Shown here one piece after another: positions 25,891-35,564 of a DNA stretch of 64,000 nt (positions are counted from its first letter, which is position 1; the number at the start of each line of letters is the position of its first letter). Position numbers and translations under genes: made by a program. The notes below the pieces were generated by a model. That model did no database searches. It was not told the DNA's origin and saw only the letters and a list, made by a program, of their open reading frames with translations. Origin of the DNA: Agrocybe praecox (Eukaryota; Basidiomycota; Agaricomycetes; Agaricales; Agrocybaceae); the NCBI GenBank assembly GCA_964017145.1, contig OZ024851.1, positions 124,001 through 188,000 of the forward strand. The letters run 5' to 3'.

Positions 25891-27888
25891 ATCAAATGAT
25901 TTGCTGACACAGCTACCATTAATTCGGTGCTCGCCATGATTGGTGCTGTCAATGTCGATGATGAAGGGTTGGGCCTCGAGGGGAATGGGTATGTGATCGA
26001 TGAGGAGATCAAAGGGTGGGTAGATACCTCTTGAAGGACCGTCGGCTGGGTTTTGGGCGCTGGGTACGTATCTTGCAAGTATGTTGCAATCATACTGCTT
26101 TGATAATTTATGAACCTGTCGGAATACGTTGTTGGTTTGACGGTTCCTGCTGCGTCCATTCCACCATCCTTCCACAACACCTCTGTTGTCGCCGTAGACT
26201 TTAAAGTGTGTACCCGGTTTTGCTTCTCGGCAGAGAGCGTGGACAAGAAACTCGAATCCCATGGCTTCAGCCCAGCTGATATCACGGCCGTCTGATTGCC
26301 AGCCCGGGGTGAGGATCCATGCTCGCCATCTCGACCCAATAATGATGGCAATGCCAACACCTGAGCTTGCGTCTGAGTAAGCATTGACATCGATAACTGA
26401 TATGGGTCCTGGGACGGGTCTTGATAGTGGGTCGGATTGGAAGAGGGTCTTCCACCAGAGAAGATCTCCCATAGTTTGTCGGGGTGGGGTATGTGGGACG
26501 AAAGGACGATTGTTGAAGGTGCCGAGCATGGCCTCCAAATTAGTGAGATATGCTCGGCCTTCAGGAATGATAAGAGTTGTGTGCAGCAATTTTCCGTATA
26601 GCTTTTGGACTTCAATAAGAGTGTGGGTAGGTTGACTTTCCCAAGATTCGATAGCAGCAAGATATTTGGCTCGCTTCTGGTCAGGTACTGCAACTGTACG
26701 TGTCTGCAGATTCCATAGAAAACCCAGATATACGACGGTAAAACTGAAAGGAGTAGTTTTGCTCTCTTCCCATTTAATTCCCAGGCTGTCAGATAACCTG
26801 TCAATTTCCTCATCGCCGTAGCTATAAATCTTCTCATCGAAATCATTTGGCAAAGAGTCGGTATAAAAATTGCGCAGCTCATAGACCATGTCTTCGTCAA
26901 ATTCTTCATAAAAGCCATCCGGCATAAATTTCCCTTGATACCAAATCCGACTGCCCTCTTGCACACGTCCGCCGCCGTTGAGCTGTATTTCTGTTCTCCA
27001 TAGCTTTCGCTGTTCATTGTAAGCAGGTAAATGTATAGCAAGAATCTGAAAGAAGATGTGGTCGTCAACCCATTTCGAAAGAGGGCCGATGCCATTAGCT
27101 CTGAAAATATCAGCTCCAGCATCTGCGAGAAGACCGTAAACACCTCCTGCTGATCGAAGTCCAAAGTTATTATTAGTGTTGACTGCGAAACGGTCATTGC
27201 CTTTAAGGCGAACCACCAAACCTGCCCATTGGTCAGGTAATACCGGAATGGTACGGTAAGCTTCTGCCACATCTCTAACAGAAGCGCGAGATCCTGGAGG
27301 TAGCCTAAAAATGATAAGTGAAACAGCATGAAACGTGCCCCAGGTGCACGGGAAATTATCAATATTAATAAAGGAATTAATGGATGAAATGTCCTGAGAA
27401 GAATGAGGACTCGAGAAATTGTGAACGGGTCTGTATTTGCCAGGCTTGCCCGGCTTTGGTACCAAAGATAAAGGAGAAGATTGAAAAGGTCCAATGAGAC
27501 CTTCCAGCTCTCGTTGAGAAAAAGGCCCAATGTAACGCAGAGCATCGAATTCCTTTTGCGTGATGGCATCGTGGATGTCGGGTAAATTGAGAAGGGAGGG
27601 GTGATTTGGTGGTGCATAGGTTGTAGAGATGTTAGGTATGCCAACGTCGAATCCACGAACCAGGTCGCGAGCAAGATTAGGATATTTGTTGGCCAGACCA
27701 TGTTTGATAAGCTCGTGGTTCCACGTGTCTGGCTTGTAGGGTGTAAGGCCCTCAAGCTTTCTCTGCTCGAGAGCATGTCTGAGCTCCATGATCGGATTTT
27801 CCGCAGCCCGAACATCGATGTCGCTCGGGATGGGTTGCACTCTGACACCCCCCTGGTAGCTGCCAATTGAAGCACAGGGGTGAGCCAT
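25777..27888 (-). CDS. Reverse transcriptase/RNase H of DIRS-like element
   Basis: A 703-codon open frame starting MAHPCASIGSY. The RT part holds SPLSLVPKPGKPGKYRPVHN (fingers), motif A in RDVAEAYRTIPV with the catalytic Asp, and motif C in SKWVDDHIFF (VDD, near 27070). The RNase H part follows, with acidic residues in NAYSDASSGVG, ISWAEAMGFE and VYGDNRGVVEGWW and the closing NPADGPSRG. No break is visible, so the enzyme could be active. The start lies 62 bases downstream of the gag amber and overlaps the gag zinc-finger frame, as expected for compact retroelements. Confidence 0.85.
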   Translation of the reverse strand: MAHPCASIGSYQGGVRVQPIPSDIDVRAAENPIMELRHALEQRKLEGLTPYKPDTWNHELIKHGLANKYPNLARDLVRGFDVGIPNISTTYAPPNHPSLLNLPDIHDAITQKEFDALRYIGPFSQRELEGLIGPFQSSPLSLVPKPGKPGKYRPVHNFSSPHSSQDISSINSFINIDNFPCTWGTFHAVSLIIFRLPPGSRASVRDVAEAYRTIPVLPDQWAGLVVRLKGNDRFAVNTNNNFGLRSAGGVYGLLADAGADIFRANGIGPLSKWVDDHIFFQILAIHLPAYNEQRKLWRTEIQLNGGGRVQEGSRIWYQGKFMPDGFYEEFDEDMVYELRNFYTDSLPNDFDEKIYSYGDEEIDRLSDSLGIKWEESKTTPFSFTVVYLGFLWNLQTRTVAVPDQKRAKYLAAIESWESQPTHTLIEVQKLYGKLLHTTLIIPEGRAYLTNLEAMLGTFNNRPFVPHTPPRQTMGDLLWWKTLFQSDPLSRPVPGPISVIDVNAYSDASSGVGIAIIIGSRWRAWILTPGWQSDGRDISWAEAMGFEFLVHALCREAKPGTHFKVYGDNRGVVEGWWNGRSRNRQTNNVFRQVHKLSKQYDCNILARYVPSAQNPADGPSRGIYPPFDLLIDHIPIPLEAQPFIIDIDSTNHGEHRINGSCVSKSFDGIISKEREHQGRSCGRDTQMQQTRRAENDALIKGSHN

Positions 27889-29594
27889 CCTTGCCCACTA
27901 ATCTCCCTTGGTTGTTTCTGTGCGCTTTCCCTTTCGATTCTGAACCATCCTATAAATTTGTTGGGTTGCACTTGACAAAATCGTGGTCGTGACGTCCAAG
28001 GCATGCGGCACAGACCCTTGACGTCGTGCGTGAGTCTGCACCCTGGGTAAAACCCGCCTCGTCATTATCTCTATCCCCAGAATATGATGGGAGCTTGTTC
28101 TTATTAGCTCGACGAGAGTCACGAGTCTTGCGGTTCTGCCTTGACTGGTATCGAGCAGGCGATCGAGATCTTGCTCTCTTCCTTGAATTTTGTCCATACG
28201 ATGGAGATGGAGATCTTGAAGTCTCCTCAAAAGTTCTGGAGAAATTCCTCGAACGTTTGCGACTCCGAGGTGTTCTCAGGTCTAGCATGGTTTGGAAAGA
28301 AGTCGTGGCTTCTTGCAACTAGCATCAGCATAGTATAGCACATAATGGCATAGCATAGCAAAGATCATAGCGAAAGTATAAAGTTTATGTTGAATAGCGT
28401 AGCGGTAATAGCATCGCCAATAGCATCGCGGAATAGCATCGCCAATAGCATCGCGGAATAGCATCGCGGAATGACATCGCGGAATAGCATCGCGGAATGA
28501 CATCGCGGAATGACATCGCGGAATGACATCGCGGAATAACATCACGGTAAAAAACATCGCGGGAAAAGCATAGCAGGAAAAGCACAGCAGGAAAAGCATA
28601 GCAAATGGTATAGCCGTAGAATGGCAATATCATCAGAAACGAGTAGAGGAAAACAGTATGTCAGTATTTTGTATGTCACATAGTTAGAATCAAGGCCACA
28701 TACCTCACGAAGGGATTTCTCCCTGTCACTATCCATCACTTCGTCGTGTAGCTTTTCCATTAATTCATCATTAATTAGCTCTATGTTAAAACCATCGTCG
28801 CGCTTCAAAGCATCAAACCATTCTCGTCTGACTTTGTTCTGGTAAAGCAAAATTGTTTGTGTACCATGAGGCCGCAACCGTATGGTGTGACTCTCCAGAC
28901 GTAGGAAGAACGACACCAAAGATGTAATGTGCTCTTTTGGCCATACGCCAGACGTCGACATATGATGGAGCATAAGATTTTTGGCCATGCACACCTCGTC
29001 CCAGTCCAGAGCGTTGTCCATTCTGATGTTCTTCGAAGCTTTCAGTGATGAAGATGGCCGCAGTGCAACGACTCCGTCGTCGTTCCTTGCTATTGTGAAG
29101 GTGTCCAGCGATGTCGCCTTTCCGTGCTCTGCCTGAGCCTCCTGACACCCTCGCAGTGTGAAGTAATCTAGCTCCACATATTCAAGGTGCTGAATCTTGT
29201 TGAGAGCGTATGCCGCAGGTCTAGGTGCAATCCATGAACCGACTCTCTTCGCTGGGTCGAAAGCACTGATTTTCGGCTTCTTCTTCTCGAGCTCACGCCT
29301 TTCCAACTCGGCCTCCTTCTTGGCCTCTGCTCGCTGTCTCCTTTCTTCCTCGCGAGCCTCTTGCGCAGCTTCCTCCTCTGCTATTTGATCATTTCGCACT
29401 TGCTCGTTCCATTCTACGATCTTTCGCTCGTTGGATTGCATCCATGCTTCTTTCAATTTGTCCATAGCCCCTTCATTGGTCAGAGGAGCATCGCCATTGT
29501 GTGCTGCTATGAGGGATTGCCTAATGAGGGCCCATTCATCCCCTTCGTAGTTCGGACAAATGGCTTTTGTGGGGTCTTCCGATATACGAGGCAT
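27775..29594 (-). pseudogene. Gag-like protein of DIRS-like element, with amber
   Basis: Exon 1 runs from ATG 29594 to about 28702. It encodes MPRISEDPTKAICPNYEGDE, a long Glu/Arg coiled coil (EEAAQEAREEERRQRAEAKK) and a globular part (SHTIRLRPHGTQTILLYQNK). A GTATGT donor at about 28701 pairs with an acceptor at 28323. The intron, about 380 nt, holds a minisatellite. Exon 2 is Ser/Arg-rich, then has CAACLGRHDHDFVKCN and the amber at 27950-27952 in NPTNL-stop-DGS. The frame then stays open with a zinc finger LCFNWQLPGGCQSATH and HRCSGCGKSDHGAQTC. In related gag proteins I recall Trp at the stop position (L-W-D-G), so the C-terminal fingers are probably lost by a Trp to amber change. Confidence 0.7.
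28385..28620. repeat. 13-bp minisatellite in the gag intron
   Basis: About 14 tandem copies of a 13-base unit (GGAATAGCATCGC, with variants GGAATGACATCGC) decay at both ends into GCATAGCA-like units. The array lies inside the predicted intron of the DIRS gag gene. Confidence 0.8.
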
Positions 29595-31383
29595 GCTATT
29601 GGACGCTGACGAGTGATAAACTTAAAGACTGAACTCGAAAATTCTGAACGAAAGATGCGCTCGAAGACTTCGATGCACTGTAAATTGCCCGAGCGAAAAC
29701 CACCGAAAGATGATGGTGGTACGAGAAAGAGAAAGACACGTGCCACCTCATCCGTTCTCACAAAGACCCTATTCTACACTGTCCTTTGTTCTATTTTAGA
29801 ATCACAACTTTTGTCCGGGCCATCGAACATAAAAACTAATGATTTTTTTTTCTGTTTACAGGTGTGATGACCTTTCGGCTGCCCGTGCTTAGATGGCGAA
29901 CGAATGGGATATATATTTTCACAAGCAACCCAGCATCGCCAATAATCGGCCATCTCTTACCCAGGATTCTAAATCCTCATCACTTTCCACCATCATCTCT
30001 TTATCGTCGTCGTCACCCATCCAGCACCTATGCCTATGCTCGAACCATGCCCACATAAACGCTCACGCACACTCAGACTCACATTCACATTCACAAACTC
30101 CTGCAGCGTCGAACACGCACCACTTATAAGATAATCGCTATACCCATTGCACTCTTATAACAAACACAGACTTGCGTGTGCTGCCACGTCACATTCCGTT
30201 CTAACTCGTTTGTAACTTCAGACTGTCGGATTCCTTGGGTATTCGACGATATTGCTTCAGGGATTTGATCAATATACAAAGGATCATGCATCAGCGAAGA
30301 AGGTCTAGCACGTCCTCGTCCTCGTCGGATAGGGGTGGAAGGAGGGAAAATGAATGTATAATTGTTGGAGCTAGCAGGAATAAATAGGTGATCTGGGGCG
30401 TTGGTGATCGCGTGCTTGATCTGATATCTGTGGCCACATTTCTGTTTTCCAATGTCTGTATTTCTCTTCTCTTCTTTTTTTCCCCTCTTTCTATTTCCAC
30501 GATATCTTTTTGAACATTGCTATCCTTCCTCTCTTTCTCCTTTCCTTCTTTTTTTTCTTTCCTTCCTTCCTCTCCTCCAACAAGAATTATTCGTGTCTGT
30601 ACTCTATTTCGGACTTTTCCTTTGCTACCTTTTTCTTTCTATAATTTCATTTTTCATACCCTAATAATGATCCGATTTGATCTTTGTATAAACTTCTTTT
30701 AAAAAGGATTTCCTCGTCTCAAATTCTACACCACTTCCAATGTTCTTTTCTTCCCGGCATTTATCGGCGCCGCCTGCGCCTCTTCGTCGTCGTCCCTAAC
30801 TCAACTCAAATGACTCCACTGATCACAACAGCCCAACTAACGTCTTCAAGCTAATCCGCGCTTACGATGTACATATATCCTTATTTTACCGGATCGCAAA
30901 GCTCTTTCTCGTTCAAGTTTCCGCCTATCTATATCACCCCTCTGTCTATTGTCGAGTACCGTTGTTGTTCTTAATGTTATCTTTTTTTTCTCTCTGCTTG
31001 TAAACCTGCGATTACGAATCTAGTTTGGTCAGGTGGCACGTCCATGAGTTTTGAAAAGCACTTGAGCGTCCCTGATGCCATTGGGAACCCAGAGGTTGAT
31101 CTTCCCGTATTTCAGGAGATGCTATATTTTACATTTTTTCCTTCAGGAAGTTCTAACTCAACCCCTTCCTCCCTTCTCTTCCCATACTCCATGAGGCCCC
31201 CATTACTAACATCCTTGATTCATTCGATTCCGTATCGTAGGTAAGCACATGCCGAAATCACAAAAATATAAATTCAAAATAGCAAAAATACTCAAACGTG
31301 CAATGATTAGATTACAAAAAAGTAGTGTATGAAAAAATAACGAGCGCATTGGACGAGCGAAACTTGGACGCAGAATGCGACTA
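29595..31383. other. Unassigned stretch right of the DIRS-like element
   Basis: No gene is recognised. Pyrimidine-rich tracts (30450-30660, 30960-31000) give long Phe/Ser/Leu frames that I regard as composition effects. The DIRS terminal repeat is expected somewhere in 29600-29870. Confidence 0.4.
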
Positions 31384-33250
31384 ACAGTATCTATCCATTA
31401 AAATATTATGTAGCCTTATACATACATGTTTTCGCGCGATAATTAAGACGGGATTACCTGGGAACCTGTTGCACCCTCTCTTGAATTCGAACCACCACCA
31501 ACGGAAATTGAAGAATGAAGAATCAACTTGAGCAGAAAAAGAAAGATTAGAAAGATAGAAAAGATAGAAATATGGCATTGCATTGCATGGATGGGGAATA
31601 ACTAAGCACAAAGTAAGTGTAAATTAACAACGAGAGGAGTGGCGATGAGGGAAGGGAGTATGAGTACGAGAAGGGGTAAGAGGATCAATGCAACGGGAAT
31701 TGGAATGGGAATTTGATTCCAAATAAGATATGGACGCCCAGGGGGGCACTATGGATCGTGAAGCGTAGGATAAGTAAGATGGAATATGATTAGCTGATAT
31801 GATGCGGGGATGTCGTGAATATATATAAGAATAAATTTTAGGAACATAAACCATAAACACAACGAGTTTGAATATCGCTAAGGATGACTTGGGAGAGAGA
31901 GAAAAAGAAAAAGATCGGAAGAGGAAGGGGCATACCCGGCGCAAAGTGAATAAACAAAACCCAAAGTCCCACACGTACATAGAGAGACTCGGCGGCAGGG
32001 AAGAGATTGGAATAACTATATCGATGCTTTTTCAGTGTGCAGTTTGAGACGACTTGGAGATGACAACGACCGTCGACGACAGCTGGCTGTGCGTGGCGTT
32101 CGTGTTTATGGTGGTACTTTTTACGTCGACCTTTGATGGTGGTATGGGTGGACTTGAATTGTTGAAGAGATGCAAGCAAGAAGAATCAGCGGAACGCGCT
32201 AAGAATGTCGCGTCAGAGTCATTACGATTGTCACTGCGTCCGCGTTCAAGGTCAACGTAGACGTCGAAGGGTATGTAAACGACAAGCGATAAGCTGATGG
32301 GCGAAGGAGAACAGAGGGTGTAGCAAAAGCAGGAATAGCAGTGGCGTCGACGACGACGGAAAAGGTTTTTGAACAACAGGTAGGTGAGCCAGGAATTCGA
32401 ACGAGAAATGGGCACGCGATGGTCACCAGTCAACGATGGTATTGCATTACACGAGGGCGTATACGCGTTGTTGTCGTGCAGAGACATGGGGTAGAAGTGA
32501 AATGGGGTATCGATTGGTCATCTTCGATACATTCAAACCATCTACCTAACCATCTAATGACTCTTCCTCCCCGAGCCTAAGGCGTACGCGTAGGCACCAA
32601 TATCCTCAACCTGAACCTTCCGACCTCATTACCCTTCTTCAACTCATACCCCCCAAGCGTTGGCCTAAATCACCAGTCCAAGCCCCAAACACTGCCCATC
32701 CGCAAACCGCGTGTGTGCAGTACGGTAAAACCGCATATGAGTTCCGTCCTCTTGAGAGCACCCAACAGCGGGAAGAAAAATAAAATCATATTCGTAGCAA
32801 CGAGTGACACAGCAGCGAGACTCCTAGGGCCAACAAGGCCAACTGGGAGCATTGTGCCAACGTGAAGATGGTCCAGGTAGGGTACTTGCTCCTGTGGACT
32901 TGGAGAGCCTTCGTTGATGTTCAGACTTGAGCCAGGGGCACTGCGAAGATGAGTTTGAGGGAGATACCATAATTAATTGTGTTTTTTCTTCTGTTTCGAC
33001 TGTGCATTTCTGATGTATGGAGACCCCAACGAGGACCACGAGGAGAAAAGACCCGGAATTTTATGATAGTAATTGTCGCGTTCGTTTTTGCTTTTGGGGT
33101 GGTGGTGGCGGTTTGGTGAGAAGCAGGCGAGAGCAGCAGCCGCGACGAGGAACGGAAGGGCGTCATTCCAATCGATACGCCGACATCAATGTCTGCATTT
33201 AAAGTCAGAATGGAAGCTTGCGCTGAGTTGAGCGGTTGAAGGAAAGAAAG
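31384..33250. repeat. Segmental duplication block 2, copy 1
   Basis: The sequence from GTATCTATCCATTAAAATAT to the GCGGTTGAAGG region matches 59629-61685 in the same orientation, with many small indels. Frames are present in both copies but are not conserved in register. An example is GVSIGMTPFRSSSRL (minus, near 33150 and 61590), whose following residues differ between copies. The block may be an old element or pseudogene; its content is unidentified. Confidence 0.8.
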
Positions 33251-33652
33251 CCGTGAACCATAAAGCAAACCCCCTCCCCTAACAACCAAATATAAGTCAA
33301 TCGAGTCTTGTGTTGATTGCTACAACTCAGATACGGATCTGTACCCAAAAAGAGAAGTCCCGCACAACAAACTTTTTCTCCCGTCCCGGCACCTCGCTGG
33401 CAACTGTTCCCTGCTTACCTCAAGACGATAGCTGGCATTTCCGGCACGGTCCTCTCACCAGGTCAAAGTTAGATGTGCCGATGTGCCGATTCCCCCTGCG
33501 AGGGCGTAACAGTAATGTAGGACTTCAGTATCTGTTTTAAATAACAAATTGCAAGTCAATACGTACTTGTATGTATGTAGCATATATATATTACGCCTCG
33601 TAAAATATATAGTCGATGAAAATAATACTCATTTAGAAGTGAACGACAACAA

Positions 33653-33811
33653 TGTTACGGTCAAGGCTTCAACGAGAACGAACAAACGAGTTTTAACGAA
33701 TAATGTGGTTGTGAGTTGATTCGACAAAGATACAAACAATGTAAGCTACAAATATATATAATATAATGTAAAATGAGACATAACGCGTAACATGGTGACT
33801 TGACCGTCACA
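33653..33811 (-). repeat. 3' LTR of the chromovirus
   Basis: 159 bp, flanked outside by AACAA. It differs from the other LTR at three bases, each part of a CpG in this copy. On the element strand it contains an AT-rich TATATTATATATAT tract, a likely promoter TATA region. Confidence 0.95.
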
Positions 33812-33826
33812 TCATCTCCCTTTTTA
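33812..33826 (-). other. Polypurine tract
   Basis: On the minus strand AAAAAGGGAGATGA directly precedes the 3' LTR. This is the expected position for priming plus-strand DNA synthesis. A near-identical tract occurs inside the RNase H region at about 38272-38288. Confidence 0.8.
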
Positions 33827-35554
33827 TGGCGGCGAGTAGCGGGTGGGAGGTTTAGAAACACGACCGGAACGGAGTGTGGTAGTCGTGGGGGGTACATAAT
33901 CAGAACGAAGATTTTGAGAAAAATTTGGGGGAGATTTGGGGCGAATTGGATGAGAAACGGAAAAAGATGTATCTACGAGTGACCGTGGTTGTAAAATAAA
34001 AAATGAATTATCGGAATTTGATGGTTTTGGTTGAGTGAGTGACGAGGGCAGGGACGACGAGGGCAGCGATGATGAAGGCAGGGCAGCAGCAGCGGACGAG
34101 GACGAGGACGAGGAGGCAGCGGGATGTTCATCGGCTTGTCGGTCTTCATCGTCAATCTGTGAAGAAATAATAGAATTGTCAATATTTAAAACGGATTCGG
34201 GATTGTTGAATGATTGTTGGATGATGATAGGATGTGGACGAGGAGCGCGAGGATGACGACGATGAAATCTTTCGATTAATTCATTGAAAGTAGAAGGAAT
34301 GTCGGATAAAGGAGTCCATGAATTTTCGGTGTCGGGTTGATTGATCCAGTTGACGAGGTATTCGTAACGATGGCCAGTCTTGCGGCAGTCGAGAATTTTG
34401 GAAATAGAAAGAGCGGGGTCGGAAAGTTGAAAAGGTTGTGGTTCGGAATGTGAATGAAATTCAGAGGGGTCTTGATAGGGTTCGAGAAGTGATTTGTGGA
34501 AGACGGGGTGTAATCGAGAAAGGTAGGATGGTAACTTGAGGAGATATGATTGGTTACCGATTTCTCGGATGATGGGATAAGGTCCGAGACGTCGATGGTC
34601 GAGTTTAAGTGAAGGGCGAGTCGTATGAATGTTGCGGTGGAGTAACCAAACAAGTTGGTCAGGTTGATAGGTTGGCGCAGGTAAAATATGTTGATTAAAA
34701 TATTTTTCTTGTTTTTCTTGCGAATATTTGAGTTCGGCTTGAAGTTCTTGATGAATTTGATCCAGACGCTGAGCAAAATCGGCGGCGGCGGGAACAGATG
34801 AATCTTCAGAGAGCTTCGGTTGGAAAGTGGGATGGTAGGAGTAGTTGGCGAAGAAAGGAGTTTGTTTTGTTGACACATTTTCGGAGTTATTGAAGTTGAA
34901 TTCTGCTAAAGGTAAGTAATCAACCCAATCATCCTGTTGATAGGAGCAATAAGCACGTAAATAGGTCTCGAGCGTCTGATTTGTACGCTCAGTAAGACCA
35001 TCTGTGTGAGGATGATAAGCAGTTGACGTGCGAACATCAACTTCAAGCTGTGACATTAGTTCTTTCCAAAAATGCGAAATAAATTGAGATCCACGGTCGG
35101 AAATAATAGAATCGGGAAGACCGTGGAGACGAAAAATGCGATCAATAAATAACCACGCAATATCATGCGCAGATAAAGACTCATTGCACGGAATAAAATG
35201 TGCGGCATGAGTTAAACAATCACAAACAACGAAAATAGAATCATACCCATGTGACTTTGGTAATTTGACAATAAAGTCCATCGAGATGGACTTCCAAGGT
35301 CGATTAGGAATGTCGAGAGGTTGAAGAACACCGTAGGGTTTGTGTCGAGGAACCTTGATGCGGCTACAGGTATCGCAGGCGGTGACGTAGTGGCGGACGT
35401 AGGTATAGATTCCAGGCCACGAATAATCACGCATAACTTTGTTCACGGTAAGGGTACGACCAGGATGGCCACCGAGAACGCAGTCGTGACGCGAATAGAC
35501 GATCTCTTGACGTAAAGACTTCGGCATGTAAACACAACCTCTGTGAAAGATCAT
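33824..35554 (-). CDS. Integrase with chromodomain (chromovirus pol 3' part)
   Basis: The integrase part of pol, cut off from RNase H by the inserted element. The zinc-binding HHCC domain is present (YSRHDCVLGGHPGRT ... ACDTCSRIK). The catalytic core has Asp in SMDFIVKLP, Asp in IISDRGSQFISHFW and Glu in YHPHTDGLTERTNQTLETYL. The C-terminal part has the GPY/F-like LGPYPIIREIGNQSYLL. A chromodomain follows: ISKILDCRKTGHRYEYLVNW then NSWTPLSDIP. A Ser-rich tail runs to the stop at 33824, next to the polypurine tract. The chromodomain would direct insertion to marked chromatin. The frame is intact and also opens upstream of the first Met (35554) to the insertion site at 35564. Confidence 0.9.
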   Translation of the reverse strand: MIFHRGCVYMPKSLRQEIVYSRHDCVLGGHPGRTLTVNKVMRDYSWPGIYTYVRHYVTACDTCSRIKVPRHKPYGVLQPLDIPNRPWKSISMDFIVKLPKSHGYDSIFVVCDCLTHAAHFIPCNESLSAHDIAWLFIDRIFRLHGLPDSIISDRGSQFISHFWKELMSQLEVDVRTSTAYHPHTDGLTERTNQTLETYLRAYCSYQQDDWVDYLPLAEFNFNNSENVSTKQTPFFANYSYHPTFQPKLSEDSSVPAAADFAQRLDQIHQELQAELKYSQEKQEKYFNQHILPAPTYQPDQLVWLLHRNIHTTRPSLKLDHRRLGPYPIIREIGNQSYLLKLPSYLSRLHPVFHKSLLEPYQDPSEFHSHSEPQPFQLSDPALSISKILDCRKTGHRYEYLVNWINQPDTENSWTPLSDIPSTFNELIERFHRRHPRAPRPHPIIIQQSFNNPESVLNIDNSIISSQIDDEDRQADEHPAASSSSSSSAAAALPSSSLPSSSLPSSLTQPKPSNSDNSFFILQPRSLVDTSFSVSHPIRPKSPPNFSQNLRSDYVPPTTTTLRSGRVSKPPTRYSPP

Positions 35555-35564
35555 GTTGTCTTGA

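Larger units (their letters stand above)
24582..29594 (-). mobile_element. DIRS-like tyrosine-recombinase retroelement (coding part)
   Basis: Order on the minus strand: a gag-like protein in two exons (29594 to about 27775), RT/RNase H (27888-25777) and a tyrosine recombinase (to 24582) in overlapping frames. There is no integrase or protease. The combination of RT with a tyrosine recombinase defines DIRS-type elements, which integrate by site-specific recombination without target duplication. RT and recombinase are fully open, but gag has an amber. The terminal inverted repeats and internal complementary region expected for DIRS were not found by eye. Confidence 0.85.

Noticed and set aside
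25891..28004. Upstream part of the 1140-codon frame as a separate protein
   Set aside because: It is the alternative frame of RT/RNase H and shows no domain of its own.
24063..29870. Inverted terminal repeats of the DIRS-like element
   Set aside because: Comparison of both flanks by eye gave only short AT-rich matches, not enough to set element ends.
30450..30700. Membrane-protein-like frames rich in Phe and Leu
   Set aside because: Pyrimidine-tract artefacts; no start context, introns or homologous motif.
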